Origin: an uncultured Clostridia bacterium
Lineage (GTDB): Bacteria > Bacillota > Clostridia > Lachnospirales > Lachnospiraceae
Assembly (NCBI GenBank): GCA_947174885.1
Contig: CAMWKO010000001.1
Coordinates: 1-64,000 of the forward strand
Direction: 5' to 3'
Length of the DNA stretch: 64,000 nt
The translations under genes and the position numbers were made by a program. This document shows positions 52,546 to 61,628 of the stretch, piece after piece. The number at the start of each line of letters is the position of its first letter. The stretch's first letter is position 1. Below the pieces are notes generated by a model, which had not been told where the DNA came from, searched no databases, and saw only the letters and a list, made by a program, of their open reading frames with translations.

Positions 52546-53960
52546 TGAGTTTATTATTATCAGATAAGTATAGAGCCTTTTGTAAGCACGTTCTTACAGA
52601 TAAGGCTATTGTAGATGTTCTGGAAGGAACAACGGCGGCCGGAAAGACAACCGTTGGGGCATTTGCATTTATTAGTAAGATATACAATTCTAAGTCTGAT
52701 AAAGCAAGCATTATATCCGGTCTTGATACAGGAACTATTGAGAAGAATATCATTAATGCAGAGCTTGGAATATTAGATATTTTTGGAAATATAGTAGAGT
52801 ATAAAGGTGGGGGAACTAGTAAAGTTAAACAATCACATCTGATAGTGCATGGAAAATATGGAGATAAGATAGTATACATATTTGGTTATGCAGACAAGGC
52901 AAAATGGAAAAAGAATCTTGGTGCACAGTATTATGCAACATATATAGATGAAGTAAATATTGCTGATATTGATTATGTCAGGGAAACTGTAATGCGTTCG
53001 GATTATACCATGATGACACTGAATCCAGATGATCCAAATTTGCCAATATACAAAGAGTATATTAATTGCTGTAGACCGCTTCCTGAATATAAGAGTGATG
53101 CACCTAAAGATATTAATAATATGCTAAATGAAAAATCAAAGCCAGGATATGTGCATTGGTTTTTTTCTTTTAAGCATAATAAAGGTTTATCACAAAGCAA
53201 AATAGATCAGATTATATTAAATGTTCCTAAGGGAACAAAGCTTTACAAAAATAAAGTACTTGGTCTTAGAGGAAAAGCTACAGGACTTATATTTGGATTA
53301 TTTGACAGACATAGACATCTTATCAAAAAAGAGAATGCAAAGAAGTACATTAGAAATTCTGCATTAAGAGAACAAACAGAATGGTTTGAGCATTTTACAG
53401 CAGGACTGGATACGTCATATTCCCAGAAGTCTCCTGATACAATAGCAATGAGCTTTGCAGGTATAACCAATTTGGGAACTTACATATTGTTAGATGAGAG
53501 AGTATATAGCAATGCAGATTTAGATGTTCCAATAGCACCTTCAGATACAGTTATTAATTTTGTCAACTTCCTTAATAGAAATCAAAAGGAATGGGGATTG
53601 GCAAGACAGGTATTTGTAGATAGTGCGGACCAGGCCACACAAACAGAGTTTAAAAAGTATAAGAGAACACATCCGGAATGTATATATATATTTAACGATG
53701 CCTACAAAAAAATAACTAACATAGACAGAATAATATTGCAGCTTGACTGGATGTCATATGATGATGAGCATGGTAAAAAACCATGCTTTTTTGTTGTGGA
53801 TACCTGTACAGAATATATATCTGAATTGGAGTTATATTCATGGGATGAAACAAAGGATAACACTCCGAAGGATGGTCATGATCATATGATACAGTCAGTT
53901 CAATATGGATGGATACCATATAAAACAAAAATATTTAGAAAGGAAGAGCCAAAGAAATGA
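52545..53960 (+). CDS. terL: Terminase large subunit
   Basis: 471 residues, GTG start overlapping terS stop. ATPase: Walker A-type GTTAAGKT at about 28-35 and Walker B YYATYIDEVN; later DTSYSQKSPDT and VDSADQATQ are nuclease-domain acidic sites of the RNase H fold. Packages DNA into the capsid and cuts it. It resembles PBSX/T4-type terminases. Confidence 0.95.
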   Translation: MSLLLSDKYRAFCKHVLTDKAIVDVLEGTTAAGKTTVGAFAFISKIYNSKSDKASIISGLDTGTIEKNIINAELGILDIFGNIVEYKGGGTSKVKQSHLIVHGKYGDKIVYIFGYADKAKWKKNLGAQYYATYIDEVNIADIDYVRETVMRSDYTMMTLNPDDPNLPIYKEYINCCRPLPEYKSDAPKDINNMLNEKSKPGYVHWFFSFKHNKGLSQSKIDQIILNVPKGTKLYKNKVLGLRGKATGLIFGLFDRHRHLIKKENAKKYIRNSALREQTEWFEHFTAGLDTSYSQKSPDTIAMSFAGITNLGTYILLDERVYSNADLDVPIAPSDTVINFVNFLNRNQKEWGLARQVFVDSADQATQTEFKKYKRTHPECIYIFNDAYKKITNIDRIILQLDWMSYDDEHGKKPCFFVVDTCTEYISELELYSWDETKDNTPKDGHDHMIQSVQYGWIPYKTKIFRKEEPKK

Positions 53961-55450
53961 GGTTGATAGAGGCAATGAGGCATAAGCTTAGAAGTTTTTT
54001 GAAGATAGAAAATCCGCAAAATAATGTAATAACACTAAATAATCTAACAGATTTTGAAACATTATCTTATATCAATATGGTGTGGAGCTGGGGAGATAAA
54101 GAAGCAATCGAACAGTTGTATAAACAATTACAAACAGAGAGCAAGAGTCAAAGCTTTTGGAGTGCTAATCCTGAAATGGGAATTATTAAGAAACACACAG
54201 GACTGCCGGGAATTATGGTTAATACCTTAACTGATATAGTAGTAGCAGATATGAATGATATAAAAGTCGATAAAAGAGCTTTAGAGTGGGAAGATATGAT
54301 AAAAACACTTGATATTGAAGAATTAATATCGGATGCAGTAAAGGATACATTAATAATTGGTGATGGAGCTTTTAAAGTATCAATAGATACAAATATAAGT
54401 GAATATCCAATGGTTGAATTTGTATCTGGTGAAAATATCGAATACACAAGAGTAAGAGGCCAAATTACAGAAGTAATATTTAAAACACCTGTAAATCATA
54501 ATCACAAGCAATATGTTCTTGAAGAGGTATATGGAAACGGTTATATAAGAACATGTTTGTATGATTGTGATAATCAGGTACCAATTAACACTGTGCCGGC
54601 TTATTCAAATATTCTCCCGGAGATTAAATTCTCATCACAATTTATGATGGCGGTACCATTAATGTTTTTTAAATCGCCACGACATAAAGGAAGAGGTAAA
54701 TCAATATACAGTGGCAAAGCAGATAACTTCGATAGTTTGGATGAAATATGGAGTGAATGGATGGATGCTCTTCGTAAGGGTCGTACTAAAGAGTACATAC
54801 CGGAAAACCTACTGCCAAGAGATGTAAAAACTGGAGAAACATTAAAACCTAATGATTTTGACCATGCATTTATCAAAATGGAAGATAGTATGAAAGAGAA
54901 TGATACTTCAAAAATAACAATTATTCAACCTAATATTCCGCATGAGAGTTATTTAAGTACATATATAACTGCTCTTGACCTGTGTTTACAGGGTGTAATA
55001 AGCCCAAGCACATTAGGAATTGATACTAAAAAGCTCGATAATGCTGAAGCTCAAAGAGAAAAAGAAAAAACAACCCTATATACAAGAAATAAGATTGTAT
55101 CGGCATTACAGAAAGCAGTGCCACAGCTGATAGATGTTATGTTTAAAACATATGACACGATGAAAAAAGGAAGTGTATCAGATATAATTGTAGATTTTTC
55201 ATTTGGGGAATATGCAAATCCCAGTTTTGAAAGCCAAGTTGAAACTGTATCAAAGGCTAAATCAAGTGCTGTAATGAGTACAGAGGCAGCAGTCGAGGAA
55301 CTATATGGAGATAGTAAGGATGAAGAGTGGAAACTTCAAGAAGTATCACGAATTAAAGCTGAACAGGGAATAATATCATTGGAAGAGCCACAAATAAATA
55401 CGGAAATAGAGGATTTTGAAATTAAGGAATCGAATGTTAATAGTAGGTGA
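53957..55450 (+). CDS. Portal protein
   Basis: 497 residues, overlapping terL by 4 bp. Central WEDMIKTLDIEELISDAVKDTLIIGDGAFKVSID and AEAQREKEKTTLYTRNKIVSALQKAV match SPP1-type portals. Forms the ring through which DNA enters and to which head-tail connectors attach. AGGAAGAG upstream of the ATG. Confidence 0.93.
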   Translation: MRLIEAMRHKLRSFLKIENPQNNVITLNNLTDFETLSYINMVWSWGDKEAIEQLYKQLQTESKSQSFWSANPEMGIIKKHTGLPGIMVNTLTDIVVADMNDIKVDKRALEWEDMIKTLDIEELISDAVKDTLIIGDGAFKVSIDTNISEYPMVEFVSGENIEYTRVRGQITEVIFKTPVNHNHKQYVLEEVYGNGYIRTCLYDCDNQVPINTVPAYSNILPEIKFSSQFMMAVPLMFFKSPRHKGRGKSIYSGKADNFDSLDEIWSEWMDALRKGRTKEYIPENLLPRDVKTGETLKPNDFDHAFIKMEDSMKENDTSKITIIQPNIPHESYLSTYITALDLCLQGVISPSTLGIDTKKLDNAEAQREKEKTTLYTRNKIVSALQKAVPQLIDVMFKTYDTMKKGSVSDIIVDFSFGEYANPSFESQVETVSKAKSSAVMSTEAAVEELYGDSKDEEWKLQEVSRIKAEQGIISLEEPQINTEIEDFEIKESNVNSR

Positions 55451-55455
55451 AATAA

Positions 55456-56286
55456 ATGCCAAGACATATAAATACAGAGTATGATATAGTAAGAGCACTC
55501 GAAGCTATAGAAGAGGAGCTTATAGCCTCAATGATTAATAATCTTGACAGGCACAGAGCAGAGGAAACTAAAGAAGGTATAGAGTGGAGTCAATGGCAAG
55601 TAGAACAGCTTGCTGCACTTGAAAAATATAAACGTCATAATAATAAAAAATACAAAACAACATTTAAAAATATTAACAGCATGATAGATTCTCTAATATC
55701 AGAGCAGCGAGCAGCTGGCAATGCAAGTCAGGAAATAGCAATTTTAAATGCTATTAAGAAAGGTCTTGATACTCATAGAGTTAGTGCAAATATATTAGGT
55801 GAGTTTTTTAAAGTAAATGACAGAAAGATGGATGCTTTAATTAAAGCTACGAAAAACGATCTGAAAAAAGCTGAACATGCAATGTTGCGAATGGCAAATG
55901 ATAAATATAGAAAAGTAATATTTAATGCACAAGCCTATGCCGCATCTGGCACTACATACAAAAAAGCTGTTGATATGGCTACAAGGGATTTCCTATCAGC
56001 TGGTATTAATTGTGTAGAGTACAAAAATGGTGCAAGACATACAGTACAGGATTATGCTGATATGTGTATCAGAACAGCAAACAAAAGGGCATATCTGACA
56101 GGCGAGGGTGAAATGCGTATGTCATGGGGAATAACAACAGTGATAATGAATAAGCGTACAAGTCCATGCCCTAAATGTTTACCTTTTGTTGGAAAGGTCT
56201 TAATAGATGATGTTTGGAGTGGCGGAACACCAAGAGATGGACCATATCAACTTATGAGCAGAGCAATAGCAGCAGGGTTATACCAT
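55456..56286 (+). CDS. Minor capsid protein, exon 1
   Basis: First 277 residues of a phage minor capsid protein (SPP1 gp7-like / Phage_min_cap2). CPKCLPFVGKVLIDDVWSGGTPRDGPY and the last residues AIAAGLYH are family hallmarks; the normal continuation is PRCKDSHTTYF, which appears 1354 bp further on at 57641. The stop codon TGA at 56287 belongs to the intron. The DNA between is a group I intron. Confidence 0.9.
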
Positions 56287-56424
56287 TGAATGTTGAGTTT
56301 GGGTGGTAGTAAAACAGTGTGAACTGCATTACAAAGCAGGTGTGCATAACATAAAAAATAATGGTTATGTGCTAACGGGGAACGGATATATCCTAATCCC
56401 GTGCTAAGAATCTTGAATAAACAC

Positions 56425-56466
56425 TTGACTTTTGTGTGAACATATATTATTATTTATGTGTGAACA
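56425..56466 (+). promoter_or_regulatory. Promoter and direct repeats before the RHH-like gene
   Basis: TTGACT (56425-56430), 17-bp spacer, TATTAT (56448-56453). The sequence TGTGTGAACA occurs twice (56433-56442 and 56457-56466), 24 bp apart, on either side of the minus 10: likely autoregulatory sites. Confidence 0.7.
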
Positions 56467-56482
56467 AAAGTGAGGTGAAAAT

Positions 56483-56656
56483 ATGAGTCCACGAACAGGA
56501 AGACCGACTGAAAACCCTAAGACAGAGGAAATAAAAATAAGAGCTACTAAGCAGGATAAGAAAATCTTGAAAGAATGCTGTGATTTGTTAAATAAGACAC
56601 AATATGAAGTGGTAATGTCTGGGATAAAGAAAGTTTATACTGAAATAAAGAAATAG
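56483..56656 (+). CDS. Ribbon-helix-helix-like regulator inside the intron
   Basis: 57 residues. GRPTENPKTEEIKIRATKQDKKILKECCDLLNKTQYEVVMSGIKKV looks like a CopG/Arc-type strand-helix-helix protein. Starts at ATG 56483 after AAAGTGAGGTG. It lies between the two core halves of the intron. It may repress itself through the two TGTGTGAACA repeats and perhaps limit the endonuclease. It is followed by a hairpin (AGAGCGTTA / TAAACGCTCT, about 56653-56691). Confidence 0.7.
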   Translation: MSPRTGRPTENPKTEEIKIRATKQDKKILKECCDLLNKTQYEVVMSGIKKVYTEIKK

Positions 56657-56772
56657 AGCGTTACCGCCCTGAGAAAGTAGTAAACGCTCTAATGGAGAAG
56701 TTTCCTTCTGTGAAATATTCTATCATAGGCAGGAACTTCTTTCAAGAACATAATTTGAAAGGAGTTTTTATT

Positions 56773-56910
56773 ATGCAAAAAAATAAGATGGATAATGAGA
56801 AAGTAGAATATTTAGAAAAGAGAATAATAGAAATGATGAGAGGTTTAAATTCAGAAGAAAAAAATAGAATATATAATATAACATATATGATGTACATTAG
56901 AAGTAAATAG
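56773..56910 (+). CDS. Very small helical protein, 45 residues, inside the intron
   Basis: Starts at ATG 56773 after AAAGGAG. MDNEKVEYLEKRIIEMMRGL, then EKNRIYNITYMMYIRSK, the same tail as the protein at 38257-38370. Function unknown. Confidence 0.6.
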   Translation: MQKNKMDNEKVEYLEKRIIEMMRGLNSEEKNRIYNITYMMYIRSK

Positions 56911-56945
56911 GAGGATACATTATGAAGTAGTATTTAGGAGGTACT

Positions 56946-57521
56946 ATGATAGAAGAATGGAAAGATATAGTAGGATATGAAGGAATATATTGTGTTAGTA
57001 ATTTTGGAAGAGTTAAAAGAATAGGAAAATATAGAAATCAAGTAACGGAATGGGAAAGTAATCGATTGTTAAAACCTGCAATTAAAAATAATGGATATTT
57101 ATATGTACAACTATGTAAAAATAATAAAACTAAGTCCAAAATGGTTCATAGGTTAGTTGCAGAAGCATTTCTTGATAATCCTGATAATAAATTAACAGTA
57201 AATCATATTGATGGAAATAGAGCAAACAACAATGTTCATAATCTTGAATGGGCTACTTATATGGAGAATAATGTACATAGTCTGTATGTGTTACATGGGT
57301 ATAGGAAGGGCGAGCGGAGGAATCAAAGGGGAAAGCCAGTAATGCAATATGATTTACAAGGAAATTTTATTAAAGAGTATCCATCATATCGAGAAGCACA
57401 AAGAGAGACAGGTATTAATTCCATTGATGCTGTGTGTCGTGGCGCACGTCAAAAAGGAAGAAAACAAAAAACTGCTGGAGGGTTTGTTTGGAGATATAAA
57501 GAAGATATTATTCAAGATTAA
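56946..57521 (+). CDS. HNH homing endonuclease (NUMOD4-HNH-NUMOD1)
   Basis: 191 residues: NUMOD4 at about 1-30 (EEWKDIVGYEGIYCVSNFGRVKR), HNH at about 65-105 (VHRLVAEAFLDNPDNK, NHIDGNRANNNVHNLEWAT), and a NUMOD1-type DNA-binding part (YDLQGNFIKEYPSYREAQRETGI). Cuts intron-less alleles near the insertion site, so the intron is copied in. AGGAGG precedes the ATG. Confidence 0.93.
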   Translation: MIEEWKDIVGYEGIYCVSNFGRVKRIGKYRNQVTEWESNRLLKPAIKNNGYLYVQLCKNNKTKSKMVHRLVAEAFLDNPDNKLTVNHIDGNRANNNVHNLEWATYMENNVHSLYVLHGYRKGERRNQRGKPVMQYDLQGNFIKEYPSYREAQRETGINSIDAVCRGARQKGRKQKTAGGFVWRYKEDIIQD

Positions 57522-57640
57522 AGTGTAGAGACTATTCCGAAAGGAAGTAGGGCAGAGATGTACTGCTCGAAGCGCACTGAATAAAAGGGAACCAAAAGGT
57601 TCTCTTTTGTTATGAGATAGTCCGATATTGAAAAATATAG

Positions 57641-58465
57641 CCAAGATGTAAGGATAGCCATACTACATACTTTGAAGGTATTAGTACACCACCGGATAGT
57701 ACTTGGACAAAGAAAGAGCTATCAGAAATAGAACAGGAGGCAAAGAATGAGGCTAGGCAGGAATATGCCAAGCGACAGGAGAAGCAATGCTCAAGGATTG
57801 CGAAGTATTCACTTGATGAAGAGAATAAGCGAGTATATCAAGGAAGAGCTGACAAATGGAGAAATATACAAAATGAAATAGAAAAAGAACAAAGTAAGAA
57901 GAGTATAGAAAACAGTTCAGTATTAGTAAATACAGAGATTATTAATAGTGTTGGATACAGGAGAAGAATTGATAATTTACCAGAAAATACAAAAATAAAA
58001 CGAGAGATATGGAAAAAAACATTAGAAATACTTCATCATAGAGATGGTACGGAATTTGAAGACCTAGTATATATTAACTCTATATCAGGAAAATCATTTG
58101 TTAATAGAAGTTTTGATATGGCAAGAAATGCAAAACCAAATCGACAAATGAATAAGCTGCTTAATGAATCATTACCTTATACGATAGTAGCGATACATAA
58201 TCATCCATATAGTAGTGTACCGAGTTTAAATGATATTGCTACGGCTGTAAAAAGAAAATATAAATATGGAATAGTAGTATGTCATAATGGTAATATTTTT
58301 AAATATAAGGTAAATAGCGAATATAATATTGTAAATACAGAAATTTATCTTGAAAAGTTAAATAATATTATATATAATCGGAATTATAAAGATGATTATG
58401 AAAAGTTATTTAATGAATGTATCTCTAAATTAAGAGAAGCAGGAGTTGAATTGGAGATGATTTAA
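57641..58465 (+). CDS. Minor capsid protein, exon 2, with JAB-like end
   Basis: Residues 278-551 of the spliced product. Begins PRCKDSHTTYFEG; 825 bp with stop, in frame with exon 1. The first 90 residues complete the minor capsid domain and a coiled stretch (EIEQEAKNEARQEYAKRQ). Around residue 463 of the joined protein, AIHNHPYSSVPSLNDI resembles a JAB/JAMM metal site (HxH, S, D), with one residue fewer than the usual spacing. Confidence 0.88.
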   Translation, partial: PRCKDSHTTYFEGISTPPDSTWTKKELSEIEQEAKNEARQEYAKRQEKQCSRIAKYSLDEENKRVYQGRADKWRNIQNEIEKEQSKKSIENSSVLVNTEIINSVGYRRRIDNLPENTKIKREIWKKTLEILHHRDGTEFEDLVYINSISGKSFVNRSFDMARNAKPNRQMNKLLNESLPYTIVAIHNHPYSSVPSLNDIATAVKRKYKYGIVVCHNGNIFKYKVNSEYNIVNTEIYLEKLNNIIYNRNYKDDYEKLFNECISKLREAGVELEMI

Positions 58466-58650
58466 TGGTTACACAATCTGAACTACATAAAAAAATGGGA
58501 TGTACCATTGAACAATATGTAGAAATAATAAAAAATAAAACAAAAGAAGTTAAAACAGAAGACGATAGCTGGGTTTCTCCACTATCAAAATTGTCTATTG
58601 AAGAATTAGATTATATTGCTGATTATGTTAAAAAAAATAAATTAGCATAG
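58465..58650 (+). CDS. Small phage protein, 61 residues
   Basis: MVTQSELHKKMGCTIEQYVEIIKNKTKEV. Start overlaps the stop of the minor capsid gene (TAATG). Helical; likely a partner of the exon 2 domain, as small genes often follow such C-terminal domains. Unrecognised. Confidence 0.65.
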   Translation: MVTQSELHKKMGCTIEQYVEIIKNKTKEVKTEDDSWVSPLSKLSIEELDYIADYVKKNKLA

Positions 58651-58685
58651 ATACCACCAATCAGAAGTGATATGGTGGTATTTTT
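58651..58685 (+). terminator. Intra-operon hairpin
   Basis: ATACCACC / GGTGGTAT stem with a T run. Two similar hairpins follow at 58884-58914 and 62933-62957; likely weak terminators that tune structural gene levels. Confidence 0.6.
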
Positions 58686-58716
58686 ATGTCTGAAAAAAGA
58701 AAGGCAGGTGAGATAA

Positions 58717-58884
58717 TTGGTCACAGTAGAAGTAACAAAAGATTATCGGGATACAGAAAAGCAGCTCCTTTTCCATAAAGGCGAGCAGCACGAAGTAAAT
58801 GAAAAGAGAGCAGATGTTCTTTTAAAAGCAAAGGTAGTAAAAATAGTTACAAGGGCAAAAGAAGAACAAAAAGAAGAAAAGTAA
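58717..58884 (+). CDS. Small phage structural-region protein, 55 residues
   Basis: TTG start at 58717, AGGTGAG 5 nt upstream. VEVTKDYRDTEKQLLFHKGEQHEVNEKRADVLL is a pattern found in small phage head-region proteins. Ends before the second hairpin. Confidence 0.65.
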   Translation: MVTVEVTKDYRDTEKQLLFHKGEQHEVNEKRADVLLKAKVVKIVTRAKEEQKEEK

Positions 58885-58997
58885 GCACGCAGGTTATACT
58901 GGGTGCTATTTTTATGTCCGAAGACATTAAACTACGCAGAGACACTGTGGTATTAACAGTATATAGTGAGACACACTTAAAACAGGAAGGAGAAACA

Positions 58998-59654
58998 ATG
59001 AACAAACCTTTATTTCCAATGAAGCTACAGTTTTTTGCTGAGGGCGGTAGCGAGGGAAACAATAATCAGCAGAATAATAGCAGCAGTCAGCAGGGCAATA
59101 GTGGGCAGCAGAATCAGGGATTTCAGTTTGACTACGATAAATTGGCCAATATAGTCGCAGGAAAACAGAATATTACTGAAGATAAGGTTCTCGGAGGGTA
59201 TTTTAAACAGCAGGGTTTAACCGGTGATGAGGTACAACAGGCAATCAATGCTTTTAAGGAACAGAAAGCAAAGAATACACCTGATACAGTAACCCTTCAG
59301 AGTAACCTTGACACAGCTAATAAAGCATTAAATGAAGCCTTAGTTAATAATCAGGCAATCCTTGAAGCAATTGCACTGGGACTGGATGTAAAAGCCGTTA
59401 CTTATGTGCTTAAAATGGCTGATTTTACTAATGCAGTAGGTAGCGATGGCAAGGTTAATGCAGAGGAAGTGAAAAAAGCACTTGAAAAGGTGCTTGAAGA
59501 TGTACCGGCACTAAAAGGCAATTCACAGCAGAATAATAATGGTTCAAACGAACAGCATTTAGGTGGATTTCAGGTAGGGAGTTCGGGAAATCAAAATAAT
59601 CAAAATAGCCAGGAGGATATACTTAGAAATATCTTCGGCATTAAAAAATCTTAA
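58998..59654 (+). CDS. Capsid scaffolding protein
   Basis: 218 residues. The beginning MNKPLFPMKLQFFAEGG is typical of Firmicutes phage scaffolds, then a Gln/Asn-rich part and a helical centre (TVTLQSNLDTANKALNEAL), end disordered. AAGGAG lies before ATG 58998; the upstream in-frame ATG at 58914 is less likely. Directs capsid assembly and leaves the mature head. Confidence 0.85.
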   Translation: MNKPLFPMKLQFFAEGGSEGNNNQQNNSSSQQGNSGQQNQGFQFDYDKLANIVAGKQNITEDKVLGGYFKQQGLTGDEVQQAINAFKEQKAKNTPDTVTLQSNLDTANKALNEALVNNQAILEAIALGLDVKAVTYVLKMADFTNAVGSDGKVNAEEVKKALEKVLEDVPALKGNSQQNNNGSNEQHLGGFQVGSSGNQNNQNSQEDILRNIFGIKKS

Positions 59655-59671
59655 GAAAGAGGTAGAGAAAA

Positions 59672-60568
59672 ATGGCAGTAAATGAATATGCAACAATTTT
59701 TAGTCCTATTTTAAGGGAATTGTATGGTCAGAGTCTTACAAGCTTTGATTTATATAATTCAAACACAGATTTGCAGATTGTAAACGGTAAGCAAATCAAG
59801 GTACCAAAACTATCCGTATCAGGATATAAGGACCATACAAGAGGTTCATTAGGAATGAACACAGGAACTTATGACCAGAGTTACGAATTAAAGACTTTAG
59901 ATCATGACAGAGATGTGGAGTTTGTAGTAGATCCTATGGATGTAGACGAAACCAACATGATAGTAGCTATTGCAAATATTCAGAAGCGTTTTGAAACAAC
60001 ACAGGCTATTCCGGAAGCAGATGCTTACACATATTCAAAAATTTATGCTGAATATGTTCGTGTAGGTAATACGGTTAAAACAACCACTCTAACAGCTGCA
60101 AATGTATTAACAGATTTTGATGAAAACCTGTCAAAAATGGAAGATGCAGGTGTTCCTATTGATAGAGTAATTTTATATTGTACTACAGAATATAAAAAGC
60201 TGCTTAAAAACGCAGAAGGTATTACAAGGACTCTTGCAAGCGGTAATTCAAATCTTGATAGAAGAGTTAAGACTGTCGATGACATTAAGAAGATTGTTAC
60301 AGTTCCGTCAGCGAGATTTAAGACTGCTTATAATTTTACAAACGGATGGGCAGCAGCTCCAACAGCAAAACAGATTGACTATATATTAATTGATCCTGAA
60401 GCACAGGTATCAAGAGATAAGTATGCGTTTATTAAAGTGTATACACCCGGTCACGACTCAAGAACGGCTGATAATTATCTGTATCAGAATAGAAAATATA
60501 ATGGTACATTTGCTATTGATGAGCTTATGGCTAATGGCTGTATTATCCATACGGAAGCGACATCATAG
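59672..60568 (+). CDS. Major capsid protein
   Basis: 298 residues, no cleavage signal seen. FDLYNSNTDLQIVNGKQIKVPKLSVSGYKDHTRG, SYELKTLDHDRDVEFVVDPMDVDETN and RKYNGTFAIDELMANGCIIHTEA match HK97-fold capsids of A118-type phages. AGAGG upstream of the ATG. Follows the scaffold by 17 bp. Confidence 0.93.
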   Translation: MAVNEYATIFSPILRELYGQSLTSFDLYNSNTDLQIVNGKQIKVPKLSVSGYKDHTRGSLGMNTGTYDQSYELKTLDHDRDVEFVVDPMDVDETNMIVAIANIQKRFETTQAIPEADAYTYSKIYAEYVRVGNTVKTTTLTAANVLTDFDENLSKMEDAGVPIDRVILYCTTEYKKLLKNAEGITRTLASGNSNLDRRVKTVDDIKKIVTVPSARFKTAYNFTNGWAAAPTAKQIDYILIDPEAQVSRDKYAFIKVYTPGHDSRTADNYLYQNRKYNGTFAIDELMANGCIIHTEATS

Positions 60569-60579
60569 GAGGAATTAAT

Positions 60580-60888
60580 ATGTATGCAATAAAAGCAAAT
60601 AAGATGTATGAAGTAGATAATAACTCAAAAAAAGCATACCTTACACAGGGATATGATATTACTGATGAAAAAGGTAATATAATTGAACGTTCGCCAAAAG
60701 CAACGGTTTCATATTCTGAATATGAAAAAGTAACAAAGCAGCTTGAAGAGTTAAAAAAAGGTACTGATATTTCAACTATGACATTATATGAGCTTCTGGC
60801 TAAGTATGCTGAAATAAAAGGTATAAACATAGGACAGGCCGCTTCTGAAGAAGGAATTCTTAAAAAGATTAAGGAAGCAGCAGAATAG
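60580..60888 (+). CDS. Head-region protein, 102 residues
   Basis: MYAIKANKMYEVDNNSKKAYLTQGYDITDEKGNIIERSPKATVSYSEYEKV is a small phage head-region family; helical C terminus. AGGAGG before the ATG. Likely connector accessory. Confidence 0.75.
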   Translation: MYAIKANKMYEVDNNSKKAYLTQGYDITDEKGNIIERSPKATVSYSEYEKVTKQLEELKKGTDISTMTLYELLAKYAEIKGINIGQAASEEGILKKIKEAAE

Positions 60889-60896
60889 GAGGCATT

Positions 60897-61283
60897 ATGT
60901 ATATACCATATGCTGATAAAGCTTATTATAACAATGTATATGAAGGTAAAGATATACCATCGAATGAGCTAAAAAAAGCATTAATACAGGCTAGTAAACA
61001 TATTGATACACTCACACATAATCGGATTGTAGGAAGAGGTATTGATACACTTACTGAATTTCAACAGGACATCATAAGAGATTGTTGTTGTACTCTGGCA
61101 GATTTTGAATACAACAATAAGGATATGATTAATTCAGTTATAAAGAATTATAGTATCAATGGTGTATCAATGTCATTTGATACAGGTTGGAATTGCGAAG
61201 TACACTCAGGTATTATTATAAAAAATGATATATACGGCGAACTGCAAAAAACAGGTCTTACCTGTAGAGTGTTAAGGAGGTGA
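60897..61283 (+). CDS. Head-tail connector (gp6-like)
   Basis: 128 residues. ELKKALIQASKHIDTLTHNRIVGRGIDTLTEFQQDIIRDCCCTLADF is the helical core of connector proteins that bind the portal. AGGAGG upstream. Three cysteines in a row are unusual. Confidence 0.82.
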   Translation: MYIPYADKAYYNNVYEGKDIPSNELKKALIQASKHIDTLTHNRIVGRGIDTLTEFQQDIIRDCCCTLADFEYNNKDMINSVIKNYSINGVSMSFDTGWNCEVHSGIIIKNDIYGELQKTGLTCRVLRR

Positions 61284-61289
61284 TAGGTT

Positions 61290-61628
61290 TTGAATTACCC
61301 ATGTTTGATACCAAAGTCATTATGTAAAACTTCTGTTCATGTTGAACTTGAGCAGGAGGGAGTAACTAAGTATGGTGGTAAGCTGCCCAAAGTAATTATT
61401 GATACAAAATGCAATTATCAGGATGGGGCAAAAACAGAATTAACAGCTGAAAAGAAACTTATTACCATTAACGGATGTGCTTTGTTTCCGGGAGATATAG
61501 CACCTGAACTGTCTGTAATCAGTGCCGGAACTATTAAAGTATATGGTGAAGTAAGAAAAATAGCAAAAGGAACAAAATCAAGAAATCCAGATAATACTGT
61601 AAATTACACTAAACTAGAGGTGGAATAG
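61290..61628 (+). CDS. Head closure / minor capsid protein (Mincp10-like)
   Basis: 112 residues, TTG start at 61290, 5 nt after AAGGAGGTGAT. KLPKVIIDTKCNYQDGAKTELTAEKKLITINGCALFPGDIAPEL is typical of the A118-type stopper. Closes the connector after packaging. Confidence 0.82.
   Translation: MNYPCLIPKSLCKTSVHVELEQEGVTKYGGKLPKVIIDTKCNYQDGAKTELTAEKKLITINGCALFPGDIAPELSVISAGTIKVYGEVRKIAKGTKSRNPDNTVNYTKLEVE

Larger units (their letters stand above)
56287..57640 (+). ncRNA. Group I intron in the minor capsid gene
   Basis: Splice sites placed after CAT 56284-56286 and before CCA 57641. Exon end UACCAU pairs with GUGGUA (56303-56308), with the usual U-G at the splice site. P7 pairs GACTAT (57530-57535) with ATAGTC (57617-57622); the conserved ATGAGATAGTCCG motif is present; the Q-like segment AATCCCGTGCTAAG is at about 56395. 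The last intron base is G. Splicing joins the frames exactly and restores GLYH-PRCKDSHTTYF. It carries three genes (below), more than the usual single endonuclease. Confidence 0.9.

Noticed and set aside
58118-58465. Separate gene after the intron
   Set aside because: Same frame as exon 2 from 57641; it is the end of the minor capsid protein, not a separate gene.
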